A stretch of DNA of 64,000 nucleotides from positions 1,178,001 through 1,242,000 of the forward strand of contig CBDFIN010000012.1 in assembly GCA_965248135.1 (NCBI GenBank), given 5' to 3'. Shown piece after piece: positions 17,200 through 26,552 of this stretch (positions are counted from its first letter, which is position 1; every line of letters starts with the position of its first letter). The notes beneath the pieces were generated by a model. The model saw only the letters and a list, made by a program, of their open reading frames with translations. It was not told the origin of the DNA and did not search any database. The position numbers and the translations under genes are program-made. This DNA comes from SZUA-100 sp965248135. GTDB taxonomy: Bacteria > Pseudomonadota > Alphaproteobacteria > Rhizobiales > Rhizobiaceae.

Positions 17200-17949
17200 A
17201 TGAAAATTCTGGTGCCCGTCAAACGGGTAGTTGATTACAATGTCAAGATCAGGGTTAAGTCCGATGGCAGCGGCGTTGAGTTAACCAACGTCAAAATGTC
17301 GATGAATCCATTTGACGAAATCTCGGTGGAAGAGGCATTGCGCCTTCGCGAAGCCGGAACGGCAAGCGAAATCATTGCCGTGTCTATTGGCCCGCTAAAA
17401 GCCCAGGAAACCATCCGTACCGCGCTTGCCATGGGCGCTGATCGCGGCATTCTGGTTGAGACCGATGAATTGCTGGAGCCGCTGGCCGTTGCCAAAATTC
17501 TCAAGGCAATTGTCGATGAGGAAGAACCGCAACTTGTTATTCTGGGCAAACAGGCAATCGATGATGACTGCAACCAGACCGGACAGATGCTGTCGGCCCT
17601 GTTGGGCTGGAGCCAGGCCACCTTCGCCTCCAAGCTGGAGATTGCCGGTGATAAGGCAAAGGTAACAAGAGAGGTCGATGGTGGCCTGCAGACTATTGAA
17701 GTGTCGATGCCAACCATTGTCACTACTGACTTGCGCCTCAACGAGCCACGCTATGCGTCGCTGCCCAACATCATGAAAGCCAAGAAAAAGCCGCTCGATG
17801 CCAAGACGCCCGCGGACTATGGGGTCGATACGGCTCCCCGACTGACCATCGTAAAAACCGTCGAGCCGGAAAGCCGCAAGGCCGGGGTAAAGGTCGCTTC
17901 GGTGGCTGAATTGGTCGACAAATTGAAGAACGAGGCCGGTGTTCTGTAA
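17200..17949 (+). CDS. etfB: Electron transfer flavoprotein beta subunit
   Basis: 249 residues from the ATG at 17200, with AGGAGG nine bases upstream; a longer in-frame start at 17170 was rejected. It starts MKILVPVKRVVDYNVKI, followed by NPFDEISVEEALRLREAG and LGKQAIDDDCNQTGQML, as in EtfB. With EtfA it binds FAD and AMP and carries electrons from acyl-CoA dehydrogenases to ETF-quinone oxidoreductase. It is followed 33 bases later by etfA and then hbd, which fits a role in fatty-acid or hydroxybutyrate metabolism. Confidence 0.97.
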   Translation: MKILVPVKRVVDYNVKIRVKSDGSGVELTNVKMSMNPFDEISVEEALRLREAGTASEIIAVSIGPLKAQETIRTALAMGADRGILVETDELLEPLAVAKILKAIVDEEEPQLVILGKQAIDDDCNQTGQMLSALLGWSQATFASKLEIAGDKAKVTREVDGGLQTIEVSMPTIVTTDLRLNEPRYASLPNIMKAKKKPLDAKTPADYGVDTAPRLTIVKTVEPESRKAGVKVASVAELVDKLKNEAGVL

Positions 17950-17982
17950 CGCCGCAATGATGATCGAAAAAGGGAAAAACCA

Positions 17983-18915
17983 ATGACCATTCTTCTCGTT
18001 GCAGAGCACGACAACGAAACGCTGAGCGATCAGACCAACAAGGCAATGAGTGCCGCGCAGGAAATCGGCGGTGATATACACATCCTAGTCGCTGGCAAGG
18101 GCTGTGCTGGCGTTGCCAATGAAGCCGCCGCAATTGATGGTGCTGCCAAAGTGCTTTTGGCCGAAGACGACAGTCTGGCGCAACGGCTTGCAGAGCCTGT
18201 CGCCGCCCTGATTGTGAGTCTTGCTGATGGCTATGACACATTGTTGGCGCCGGCGACTTCAAACGGTAAAAACATTATGCCGCGAGTAGCGGCACTTCTT
18301 GATGTGATGCAGATTTCAGACATCATTTCCGTAAATGATGCTAACACTTTCGAACGCCCGATCTATGCAGGCAACGCTATTCAGACTGTCACAACGAATG
18401 GTGCCAAAAAGGTCATCACCGTGCGCACCGCCGGTTTTGCCGCTGCAGGCGAAGGCGGTTCGGCCACAGTTGAAGCCATTTCGGCCGCCGTTGATCCGGC
18501 ACTCTCCAGCTATGTCAGTGCGGCCCTGTCAAACAATGACCGGCCAGAACTGACGTCGGCAAAAATCATTATTTCCGGTGGCCGGGCGCTTGGTTCGGCG
18601 GAGAAATTTCAGGAAGTTATCATTCCGGTAGCCGATAAACTGGGTGCTGCCGTCGGTGCATCGAGAGCCGCGGTCGATGCGGGCTACGCGCCCAACGACT
18701 GGCAGGTGGGGCAGACCGGCAAGGTTGTGGCGCCGGATCTTTATATCGCCTGCGGCATTTCGGGCGCTATTCAGCATCTGGCCGGGATGAAGGATTCCAA
18801 AACCATCGTCGCCATCAACAAGGACGAGGAGGCGCCAATTTTTCAGGTGGCCGATTACGGTCTCGTGGCTGATTTATTCGTCGCTTTGCCGGAACTTGAA
18901 AAAGAATTGGACTGA
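17983..18915 (+). CDS. etfA: Electron transfer flavoprotein alpha subunit
   Basis: 310 residues. The N-terminal part resembles EtfB; the C-terminal FAD-binding part has IISGGRALGSAEKF, VGASRAAVDAGYAPNDWQVG, TGKVVAPDLYIACGISGAIQ and INKDEEAPIFQVADYGLV, all diagnostic. It forms the heterodimeric flavoprotein with EtfB in the cytoplasm. The ATG at 17983 is preceded by AAAGGGAAAAACC. A strong terminator follows at 18941. Confidence 0.97.
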   Translation: MTILLVAEHDNETLSDQTNKAMSAAQEIGGDIHILVAGKGCAGVANEAAAIDGAAKVLLAEDDSLAQRLAEPVAALIVSLADGYDTLLAPATSNGKNIMPRVAALLDVMQISDIISVNDANTFERPIYAGNAIQTVTTNGAKKVITVRTAGFAAAGEGGSATVEAISAAVDPALSSYVSAALSNNDRPELTSAKIIISGGRALGSAEKFQEVIIPVADKLGAAVGASRAAVDAGYAPNDWQVGQTGKVVAPDLYIACGISGAIQHLAGMKDSKTIVAINKDEEAPIFQVADYGLVADLFVALPELEKELD

Positions 18916-18940
18916 CCTTGTGTCAAATAGGTGTTAAGAT

Positions 18941-18967
18941 GGCCGGGAAAAATCCCGGCCTTTTTTA
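18941..18967 (+). terminator. Intrinsic terminator after etfA
   Basis: GGCCGGGA pairs with TCCCGGCC around a four-base AAAA loop, followed by six T. It lies 26 bases after the etfA stop and 22 before the hbd start, so hbd either needs its own promoter or relies on read-through. Confidence 0.92.
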
Positions 18968-18988
18968 TCCCAACCCGGCGGAAGAAAC

Positions 18989-19870
18989 ATGAGCACTTCA
19001 ATAAAATCAGTCGGAATTATTGGCGTCGGTCAAATGGGAAGCGGTATCAGCCACGTCTGCGCCCTGGCTGGATTTGATGTTTTGCTGTTGGATATCAATG
19101 AAAAGATAGCCCTTTCGGGCATCGCAACTGTTAATGGCAATCTTGCGCGGCAGGTTGCCGCCGGTAAAATCACCGAAGCCGAACGAAAAAAGGCTATCCG
19201 CCATATCAATTCGGTTGAAACGATTGATGATATTGGCGGTGTTGATCTCGTGGTTGAGGCGGCAACCGAAGACGAAAAAACCAAGATGGACATCTATGCT
19301 GCACTTTGCCCGGTGCTCAATAGCGATGCCATTTTGGCGACCAACACCTCATCATTGTCGATTACCCGCCTTGCCTCGGCCACCAATAGGCCAGAGCGTT
19401 TCATTGGCATTCATTTCATGAACCCGGTACCTTTGATGCAGTTGGTAGAGCTGGTACGCGGCATTGCCACCGATGATAAAACCTTTGAAACGGCCCGCGG
19501 ATTTATCGCCAAACTGGACAAGAAAATCGCCGTATCGGAGGATTTTCCCGGGTTTATGGTTAATCGAATATTAATGCCGATGATCAACGAGGCGATTTAT
19601 ACACTTTATGAAGGTGTTGGTGGCGTCGCGGCTATCGACACAGCCATACATTTGGGTGCCAACCATCCCATGGGACCTTTGACCCTGGCTGATTTTATCG
19701 GCCTTGATACCTGTTTGTCGGTCATGCAGGTGTTGCATGAGGGGCTTGCCGATCCAAAATACCGGCCCTGTCCGTTGCTGGTTAAATATGTCGAGGCCGG
19801 TTGGCTTGGCCGCAAGGCAGGCCGCGGATTTTATGACTACAAGGGCGACGAGCCGGTGCCGACGCGCTGA
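18989..19870 (+). CDS. hbd: 3-hydroxybutyryl-CoA dehydrogenase
   Basis: 293 residues, typical for the single-function enzyme that reduces acetoacetyl-CoA or oxidises 3-hydroxybutyryl-CoA with NAD(P). The Rossmann motif is GIIGVGQMGSGISHVCALAG. The catalytic histidine region is FIGIHFMNPVPLMQLVELV, and VSEDFPGFMVNRILMPMINE and ANHPMGPLTLADFIGLD follow. The ATG has GGCGGAAGAAAC upstream. It ends directly against the glycerate kinase stop with no spacer. Confidence 0.95.
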   Translation: MSTSIKSVGIIGVGQMGSGISHVCALAGFDVLLLDINEKIALSGIATVNGNLARQVAAGKITEAERKKAIRHINSVETIDDIGGVDLVVEAATEDEKTKMDIYAALCPVLNSDAILATNTSSLSITRLASATNRPERFIGIHFMNPVPLMQLVELVRGIATDDKTFETARGFIAKLDKKIAVSEDFPGFMVNRILMPMINEAIYTLYEGVGGVAAIDTAIHLGANHPMGPLTLADFIGLDTCLSVMQVLHEGLADPKYRPCPLLVKYVEAGWLGRKAGRGFYDYKGDEPVPTR

Positions 19871-21130
19871 TCAGGCCGGCAATACCAATGTGGCGCGAAA
19901 GTCATTGACATTGGTACGGGTCGGACCGGTGATGATGAGATCATCAAGGGCTGAGAAAAACCCGTAGCCATCATTATTTTCAAGCATATTTGCCGGATTG
20001 AGGCCCAAGGTCCGGGCCCGCCGCATGGAATTTGGCCAAAGAACCGCGCCTGCATTATCTTCGCTGCCATCAATACCATCGCTATCGCCGGCGATGGAGT
20101 AAGTTTGCGCCGCATGATCGAGTGATAACCCCAGCGCCAGCAGGTATTCCGCGTTGCGCCCGCCCCTGCCATTGCCTTTGACTGTAACCGTCGTTTCACC
20201 GCCGGAAAGAAAGGCAATCGGCCGGTTGTCACAACGCGGATCGGCCGAAAATTGCCTGACAAAATCGGCCATCTGGCCGGCCACTTCCCGCGCCTCTCCT
20301 TCGACCGCATCGCCCAATATTACCGGTCGGACACCGTGATTAAGACAATATTGCGCCGCCGAGTTCAAGGCGGTCTGAGGTGTGGCGATCATCCGGAAGT
20401 CGCTTTCAAAAGGTGTCGGTTGGTGGTTCTGATTTTCCAGATGGCAGCGAACAGCCGGTGAAATATCGATGTTTTGCTGGTCCAGGATCTCCAGCGCATG
20501 ACGTGCAGTCGATGCATCAAACACCGTTGGACCGGAAGCAATAATTGCCGCATCATCGCCCGGCACATCCGAGATTGCCAGACTGACCACCTTTGCTGGC
20601 AGGGCCGCCAACGCCAGCCTGCCGCCCTTGATGGCGGATAAATGTTTGCGCACCACATTCATTTTGTCGATTGCGACGCCTGACTTCAGCAGCTGCCGGT
20701 TGATTGCCTGTTTTTCCTCCAGTGTAATACCTTCGGCAGGCTGTACCAGCAAGGCCGAACCACCACCAGAAATCAGGCAAAGAACAAGATCATCTTGTTG
20801 TAGCCCGCTGACCTTTAGCAGAATGCGCCGGGCCGCATCGATGCCGGCAGCATCAGGCACCGGGTGGGCCGCCTCTACAACCTCGATTTGATCACACTCA
20901 ACACCGTGGCCATAGCGGGTTACCACAAGGCCCTCAAGCGGTCCGCTCCAATTGTCTTCCACCGCCCTGGCCATTGATGCAGCAGCCTTTCCCGCACCGA
21001 TGACGATGGTGCGCCCTTTGGGTGGCGCCGGCAGAAATGGTGCAAGACAACGGGCCGGGTCAGCCGCTTCAACAAAATGGTGAAACAGCTTGACCAGAAA
21101 ATCTTTCGGATTGTTCAGATTATGGGACAT
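19871..21130 (-). CDS. Glycerate 2-kinase (MOFRL family)
   Basis: 419 residues from the ATG at 21128-21130. The N-terminal DUF4147 domain shows VIGAGKAAASMARAVE and LISGGGSALLVQPAEGITL; the C-terminal MOFRL domain shows FLSGGETTVTVKGNGRGGRN and SIAGDSDGIDGSEDNAGAVL. It phosphorylates D-glycerate, mostly to 2-phosphoglycerate, in glyoxylate, serine or tartrate metabolism. The start overlaps the end of the FkbM methyltransferase gene by 11 bases, so the pair is probably co-transcribed. Confidence 0.92.
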   Translation of the reverse strand: MSHNLNNPKDFLVKLFHHFVEAADPARCLAPFLPAPPKGRTIVIGAGKAAASMARAVEDNWSGPLEGLVVTRYGHGVECDQIEVVEAAHPVPDAAGIDAARRILLKVSGLQQDDLVLCLISGGGSALLVQPAEGITLEEKQAINRQLLKSGVAIDKMNVVRKHLSAIKGGRLALAALPAKVVSLAISDVPGDDAAIIASGPTVFDASTARHALEILDQQNIDISPAVRCHLENQNHQPTPFESDFRMIATPQTALNSAAQYCLNHGVRPVILGDAVEGEAREVAGQMADFVRQFSADPRCDNRPIAFLSGGETTVTVKGNGRGGRNAEYLLALGLSLDHAAQTYSIAGDSDGIDGSEDNAGAVLWPNSMRRARTLGLNPANMLENNDGYGFFSALDDLIITGPTRTNVNDFRATLVLPA

Positions 21131-21974
21131 CAATCAGCGCCAATAGCACATTTTCGTCGGTCTGAAAGACTGTCTCATAGCCCTCATCTTTCATCCGGCC
21201 AACCACATCGTTTTTCCACAGTTTCCGGTGTGCCGTCTCTATCAACACGTATTTGGGCCACAGATCTTTACCAGTGCAGTCAAAATACGGGCTTAAGACC
21301 TGGTCCTCAAATCCCTCAATATCAATTTTCAAAAGATCAATATGGTCAATACCTGTGTCAGCAATGATTTCAGCCAGCGGCACCACATTGACCTCGACAA
21401 AGATTTTTGGGTTACTGGTGCCTTGTTTCAATACCGATGTATGACCGATATTGCTGCCGCCATCCGACCACAATTGCATTTTCTCGCGCCGCGGTCCGCT
21501 TGCCAGTTGCAGGGTGGTGGCGTTGTCAATCCTGTTCGCAGCAAGATTATAACCCAGTTTTTGAAACGTATGCGGATGGGGCTCGAGCGCGATAATCATT
21601 GCCGAATTGGCCGATTTTTGCGCCACATATAGCGAATAGGAACCGACATTTGCACCGATATCAACAAAAACCATATCTGGCTTGATTATGTCAGCAAGCG
21701 CTTCGTGTTCGGTTTGCTCCGGCAATTTGTTGCGCGCAAATATCACTCGATCGCAATAATTTTCTTCCGGATAAAGTCGCCAGTTAATGCCAGCAAAGCG
21801 AAGATCGAACGGGCCTTTGAGCTTGCGTGCGAACGCCTTGCGCAATTTGCGCCGAAGGCGGGGCGAAAACACCGGTGCATCGCAAATCGTCCAGACCAGT
21901 CGTTTTAAACGATGGGCGCCATGGGTCCCGAAAGGAGTTTGAGTATCAAGCGTCATGCGGTTTTTCTTGCTCAT
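21120..21974 (-). CDS. FkbM-family SAM-dependent methyltransferase
   Basis: 284 residues. The SAM-binding motif I is FVDIGANVGSYSLYVAQKS, then ALEPHPHTFQKLGYNL and, near the C-terminus, IDLLKIDIEGFEDQVL, the FkbM pattern. FkbM proteins usually O-methylate sugars or small natural products; the substrate here is unknown. The first about 60 residues are basic (RLRRKLRKAFARKLKG) and may contact membrane or nucleic acid. The ATG is at 21972-21974. It overlaps the 5' flank of the divergent phosphatase gene. Confidence 0.87.
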   Translation of the reverse strand: MSKKNRMTLDTQTPFGTHGAHRLKRLVWTICDAPVFSPRLRRKLRKAFARKLKGPFDLRFAGINWRLYPEENYCDRVIFARNKLPEQTEHEALADIIKPDMVFVDIGANVGSYSLYVAQKSANSAMIIALEPHPHTFQKLGYNLAANRIDNATTLQLASGPRREKMQLWSDGGSNIGHTSVLKQGTSNPKIFVEVNVVPLAEIIADTGIDHIDLLKIDIEGFEDQVLSPYFDCTGKDLWPKYVLIETAHRKLWKNDVVGRMKDEGYETVFQTDENVLLALIDVP

Positions 21975-22041
21975 CAGTCATCATTGCTCTATGCCAGCGC
22001 CGCTGAAGGCGCCAGCGGTTTTTTCTCCTTGCGCCGTGAAA

Positions 22042-22698
22042 ATGAATAGATCGAAGCTTTTGGTGTCGCAAAAAACCGCATCGCCTATCATCTTTATTCG
22101 CCATGGCGAAACAGACTGGAACCGCGAAAAAAGGTTTCAGGGTCAAACCGATGTGCCGCTGAACAGCAATGGTAAAAATCAGGCACTGGACAATGCCCGC
22201 CAGCTGGCACTTTTTGTCGATCAAGCCGGTCTTGCGGGAGAGCAGCTGCGTTTTGTTTCTTCGCCGCTTTGCCGCACAACCGAGACAACAGAAATTATTT
22301 TGCACGAGTTAGGCTTGCCGCCGCAACGATATTCGCGTGACGATGCGCTAACCGAAGTTTCCTTCGGCCTGTGGGAGGGCCTTACCCCGGCAGAAGCCAA
22401 GCAGCGCTATTATGAGCAGCGGCAGAAAAGGCGCAAGGATCGTTGGTCGATCGCGCCGCCAGGAGGCGAAAGTTTCGCTTCAAGGCTCAATGGTGTCGGT
22501 GAATTTCTGTCCCGCCTGCCGGCCAATTCCGTGGTTATCTCCCATAGTGGCATCATGCGTATCGCGTTCTATCTGTTGCAAAACCTGACAGAAACAGATG
22601 CGGTAAGGGTCGAGATTCCCCACATAGGATGCCATATTTGGCAGGAAAATGCCCTGTTGCAGATCACAAATCACCCCAACCCGCCGCAAGCGGAATAA
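22042..22698 (+). CDS. Histidine phosphatase (phosphoglycerate mutase-like)
   Basis: 218 residues from the ATG at 22042. The phosphohistidine site is FIRHGETDWNREKRFQGQTD, followed by FVSSPLCRTTETTEI, EVSFGLWEGLTPAEAK and the second histidine VISHSGIMRIAFY. The catalytic residues RHG, E and H are all present. The substrate cannot be told: mutase, phosphatase or cobalamin-type activities share this fold. The SD is poor; a longer reading from 21955 would overlap the divergent FkbM gene. Confidence 0.88.
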   Translation: MNRSKLLVSQKTASPIIFIRHGETDWNREKRFQGQTDVPLNSNGKNQALDNARQLALFVDQAGLAGEQLRFVSSPLCRTTETTEIILHELGLPPQRYSRDDALTEVSFGLWEGLTPAEAKQRYYEQRQKRRKDRWSIAPPGGESFASRLNGVGEFLSRLPANSVVISHSGIMRIAFYLLQNLTETDAVRVEIPHIGCHIWQENALLQITNHPNPPQAE

Positions 22699-22792
22699 AA
22701 CACTCTTTCGATCCCCGGTTTTTTGTGCAACTTTGCCTGCGGATCGCAACAACAAAACCAAACGGAACTGTCCGCCAGGTATGCAGAAATCG

Positions 22793-24682
22793 ATGCATGA
22801 TATCATCAGAATAGAAGACCTACGCATTGCTATAGACCTCAAAGGTTCTGATCTGGAAGTGATCAGGGGCGCCAGCTTTCGCATTCCTGCAGGCAAGACC
22901 GTTGCGCTGGTCGGTGAATCTGGTTCGGGCAAATCGATCATTGCCCAGGCGATCCTGGGGATTACACCGCGGGTGGCCCATATTACCGGCGGTGCGATCT
23001 GGTTTTCAGAAAAAGCCGGCGACCAGGCGGTGGATCTTGCCAAAATGGCAGATGACAGCGCCGAGCGGCGGGCCCTGCGCGGTGGTAAGATCTCAATCAT
23101 CTTTCAGGAGCCGATGACATCGCTGTCACCGCTGCACACGGTCGGTAATCAGGTCGAGGAAGCGCTGACGTTGCACCGCGATGTGGACAAGAGCGAAGCG
23201 CATAAGGTCACCTGCGAGATGTTCGATCTTGTCGGCTTTCCCGATCCGGCGCGCGCCTATGACATGTTTCCGATGGAACTTTCAGGTGGCTTGCGCCAGC
23301 GCGCCATGATCGCCATGGCGATTATCTGTCATCCTGCTCTTTTGATCGCCGACGAACCAACCACTGCACTTGATGTCTCCATGCAGGCCAAGATTCTCGG
23401 GCAGCTAAAACAACTTCAGGCAAAGCTCAACATGGCGGTGTTGCTGATTACCCATGATCTCGGCGTTGTCGCCAACATGGCCGACGAAGTTGTCGTCATC
23501 TATCACGGCCAGATCATGGAGGCCGGGCCGGTTGAGGATATTTTTCGCAATCCCCAACATGACTATCTAAAAGCGCTGCTTAATGCCGTGCCAAGCCTGA
23601 GCATGGGCTTGGACCAAAAGCTGCAATCGCTGCGCGATATAGACCATGTTATTCCAAAATCGATGGAAAGCATGGCCTTGCCGCAAAACAGCGGATCCGT
23701 TGAACCGTTGCTAAAAGTACGCGATCTGCATCGCACGTTTACTATCAAGAAAGACGGTTTTTTCTTCGGTTCCAGAAGCCATTCGATCACCGCGGTCAGC
23801 CACATGAGTTTCGATGTGCGCCGGGGTGAGTGTTTTGGACTGGTGGGTGAAAGCGGTTGCGGCAAAACCACGACGATTAAAATGATCATGCGGGCGCTGC
23901 TGCCCGATACCGGTGAAATTGTCTATCATGATGGCAAAAACAATCGTGATATCCTGGCGCTCCGGGGCGTTGAGCTGAAGCAGTTCCGCAAGAAAATGCA
24001 AATGGTCTTTCAGGACCCGTTTTCCTCGCTCAGCCCACGATCAACCGTGTTGACGATATTGCGGGAGCCGTTGCAGGTACACGATATCGGCAATGCAAGG
24101 CAGCAGGCTGAATATGCGGCCGAATTGCTGCAGATGGTCGGTCTGCAACCGAGCTATCTCAATCGCTACCCCCACTCTTTTTCGGGCGGCCAGCGCCAGC
24201 GTATCGGCATTGCCCGTGCCCTGGCACTAAAACCTGATTTGCTGATTTGCGACGAGCCCGTATCAGCCCTCGATGTTTCGGTCCAGGCCCAGGTGCTGAA
24301 CCTGATGAAGCAATTGCAAGATGAATTGGGCCTCACCTACATTTTCATTTCTCACAATCTGGCCGTGGTGCGCTATATCGCCGACCGGATCGGCGTGATG
24401 TTCAAGGGCCAGCTGGTGGAGATGGCCAGTCGCGAAGAATTGTTCAAAAATCCCGTTCATCCCTACACAAGAGCATTGCTTGATGTTGTGCCCCATGCTG
24501 ATCTGGACCACCCGCTCGATTTTGACCGGCTGAACCGGGAAATGGTGACAGAAGGTCGGGACTGGGGTGACCAATTCATCAGCCGGGAGGATGGTGCTGA
24601 TATGAATATGGTGGCAATAAGTGATAATCACTCGGTGCTGGCTGTTGCCGGCACCCAATTAGACGAACTTGGGGAAGCATGA
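22793..24682 (+). CDS. ABC transporter, fused double ATPase (oligopeptide/microcin C type)
   Basis: 629 residues with two complete ATPase domains in one chain, as in YejF. Domain 1: Walker A GESGSGKSIIAQ, Q-loop FQEPMTSLSP, signature LSGGLRQRAMIAMA, Walker B LLIADEPTTALDV. Domain 2: GESGCGKTTTIKM, FQDPFSSLSPRS, FSGGQRQRIGIARAL, LLICDEPVSALDV. Both end with the oligopeptide-binding tail (HPYTRALLDVVP). I chose the ATG giving MHDIIRIEDLRIA; 22781 is possible too. It is the first gene of a four-gene unit and overlaps the next gene by ATGA. Confidence 0.93.
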   Translation: MHDIIRIEDLRIAIDLKGSDLEVIRGASFRIPAGKTVALVGESGSGKSIIAQAILGITPRVAHITGGAIWFSEKAGDQAVDLAKMADDSAERRALRGGKISIIFQEPMTSLSPLHTVGNQVEEALTLHRDVDKSEAHKVTCEMFDLVGFPDPARAYDMFPMELSGGLRQRAMIAMAIICHPALLIADEPTTALDVSMQAKILGQLKQLQAKLNMAVLLITHDLGVVANMADEVVVIYHGQIMEAGPVEDIFRNPQHDYLKALLNAVPSLSMGLDQKLQSLRDIDHVIPKSMESMALPQNSGSVEPLLKVRDLHRTFTIKKDGFFFGSRSHSITAVSHMSFDVRRGECFGLVGESGCGKTTTIKMIMRALLPDTGEIVYHDGKNNRDILALRGVELKQFRKKMQMVFQDPFSSLSPRSTVLTILREPLQVHDIGNARQQAEYAAELLQMVGLQPSYLNRYPHSFSGGQRQRIGIARALALKPDLLICDEPVSALDVSVQAQVLNLMKQLQDELGLTYIFISHNLAVVRYIADRIGVMFKGQLVEMASREELFKNPVHPYTRALLDVVPHADLDHPLDFDRLNREMVTEGRDWGDQFISREDGADMNMVAISDNHSVLAVAGTQLDELGEA

Positions 24683-26514
24683 TGGCGTCAGTTACTCGAA
24701 TACTGCAGGTAGGCCTGGTCTGGCTGGCTGCGGCAGGCACGGCAATTGCCGGACCACCGGAGGAACCGCGCATCCTCGACATGGCGGCGATGAACAAAAC
24801 CGCTGGCAAACCCGGTGGCACGCTGAAGATATTGATGGCCAAGCCAAAAGATATCCGCATGATGGTGATTTATTCCGGCGCCCGCCTGGTCAGCTATGAC
24901 GCCAATTTTAAACTGGCGCCCGATATGTTGAAATCCATCGATGTCGAGGAAAACCGCATCTTCACCCTTCGCCTGCGCAAGGGGCACAAATGGTCAGATG
25001 GTCACCCGTTCACGACCGAAGATTTCCGCTATTATTGGCAGGATGTCGCCAATAGCAAAGAACTGGCACGCGGTGGTCTTTCCAACAAATTGCTGGTCAA
25101 TGGTGAGGGGCCCAAATTCGAGGTATTGGACGAGTTGACCGTCCGATACACCTGGCAGGCTCCCAATCCGTTGTTTCTGACATCGCTTGCCGGGGCCAGA
25201 CCGCTCTATATTTATATGCCTGCCCACTACATGAAGCAGTTTCACGCAAGTTACCAGGATGCCGACAAACTGGCCCAGATGGTGAGCGACAACAATGTGC
25301 AAAAATGGGGTTCGCTGCACACCCGCAAGGGCCGTCAATACCGGCCCGAAAATCCCGAGATGCCAACCCTGCAGCCCTGGATGAACACCACCCAGCCACC
25401 TTCGGAGCGATTCGTTTTCAAGCGAAATCCAAATTTTCACCGCGTCGATGACCAGGGCACGTCGTTGCCCTATATCGACCAGATCATCATGAATATGTCG
25501 TCATCGGCCATCATTCCGGCCAAGACAGGCGGCGGTGAGAGCGATTTGCAGGCGCGTTATTTGCGGTTTGACAATTACGCCTTTTTGAAAAAAGGTTCCA
25601 ATAACCACGATTATCGCGTTGTCCTGTGGCCCAACGGCAAGGGCTCGCAGATGGCCATGCGGCCCAATCTTAATGTCAGCGACCCCGTTTGGCGCAAGGT
25701 AATGCAGGATGTGCGGGTGCGCCGGGCGCTGTCTTTGGCAATTGACCGATCGGAGATCAACGAGGCAATCTATTTCGGTCTGGCACGGGAAGTAGGCAAT
25801 ACGGTGCTTCCCGCATCTCCGCTCTATAAGGAGGAATATGCAACCGCCTGGGCAGCCTATGATATTGATCAGGCCAACGCGCTGTTGGATGAAGCCGGTC
25901 TCGACAAACGTTCGCCCGACGGCGTTCGGCTGTTGCCGGACGGACGCGAAATGAAGATCACCGTAGAAACCACTGGTGAGAGCACGGAAGAAACAGACGT
26001 TCTGCAGCTTATTACCGAGCACTGGTCCAATATTGGTATTCAGCTTTTCTCCAAACCCACCCAGCGCGACATCCTTCGCCGCAGGATTTCCAATGGCGAT
26101 ACCATCATGTCGATCTGGCAAGGGCTCAACCGCGGTCTTGCCACCGCTGACATGAACCCGGAAGAACTGGCACCGGTATCACCGCTTCAGGGAATCTGGC
26201 CAAAATGGGGTCAGTATTTTGAAACCAAGGGCGTTGCCGGCGAGCCGCCCAGCCTTGAGGAAGTGGCGGAACTGAGCAGGCTTTACCAACAATGGCGAAG
26301 CGCTTCCGGTGTCGAAGAACAGGAAGAAATCTGGCACAAGATGCTGGCTATTTTCACCGATAATGTGTTCACCATCGGAATTGTCAGCGGCACATTGCAG
26401 CCGGTGGTGATTAACAAGCGGTTGCATAATGTGCCGGATGAAGGCATCTACTCGTTTGAACCGACCGCCTTTTTCGGTCATTACCTGCCCGATACGTTCT
26501 GGTTTGAAAACTAA
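24679..26514 (+). CDS. Extracellular solute-binding protein, family 5 (peptide ABC transporter)
   Basis: 611 residues. The first 25 residues are a signal peptide (LQVGLVWLAAAGTAIAG), so the protein is exported to the periplasm. The family 5 core shows TLRLRKGHKWSDGHPFTTED, VRRALSLAIDRSEINEAI and ANALLDEAGLDKRSPDGVRL. It captures the substrate, probably a peptide, for the adjacent permeases. It is unusual only in lying second, after the ATPase gene. GGGGAAGC precedes the ATG, which overlaps the ATPase stop. Confidence 0.92.
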   Translation: MMASVTRILQVGLVWLAAAGTAIAGPPEEPRILDMAAMNKTAGKPGGTLKILMAKPKDIRMMVIYSGARLVSYDANFKLAPDMLKSIDVEENRIFTLRLRKGHKWSDGHPFTTEDFRYYWQDVANSKELARGGLSNKLLVNGEGPKFEVLDELTVRYTWQAPNPLFLTSLAGARPLYIYMPAHYMKQFHASYQDADKLAQMVSDNNVQKWGSLHTRKGRQYRPENPEMPTLQPWMNTTQPPSERFVFKRNPNFHRVDDQGTSLPYIDQIIMNMSSSAIIPAKTGGGESDLQARYLRFDNYAFLKKGSNNHDYRVVLWPNGKGSQMAMRPNLNVSDPVWRKVMQDVRVRRALSLAIDRSEINEAIYFGLAREVGNTVLPASPLYKEEYATAWAAYDIDQANALLDEAGLDKRSPDGVRLLPDGREMKITVETTGESTEETDVLQLITEHWSNIGIQLFSKPTQRDILRRRISNGDTIMSIWQGLNRGLATADMNPEELAPVSPLQGIWPKWGQYFETKGVAGEPPSLEEVAELSRLYQQWRSASGVEEQEEIWHKMLAIFTDNVFTIGIVSGTLQPVVINKRLHNVPDEGIYSFEPTAFFGHYLPDTFWFEN

Positions 26515-26552
26515 TCCACCGGGAAATGCGATAAACAGGAAATGCTGAACCG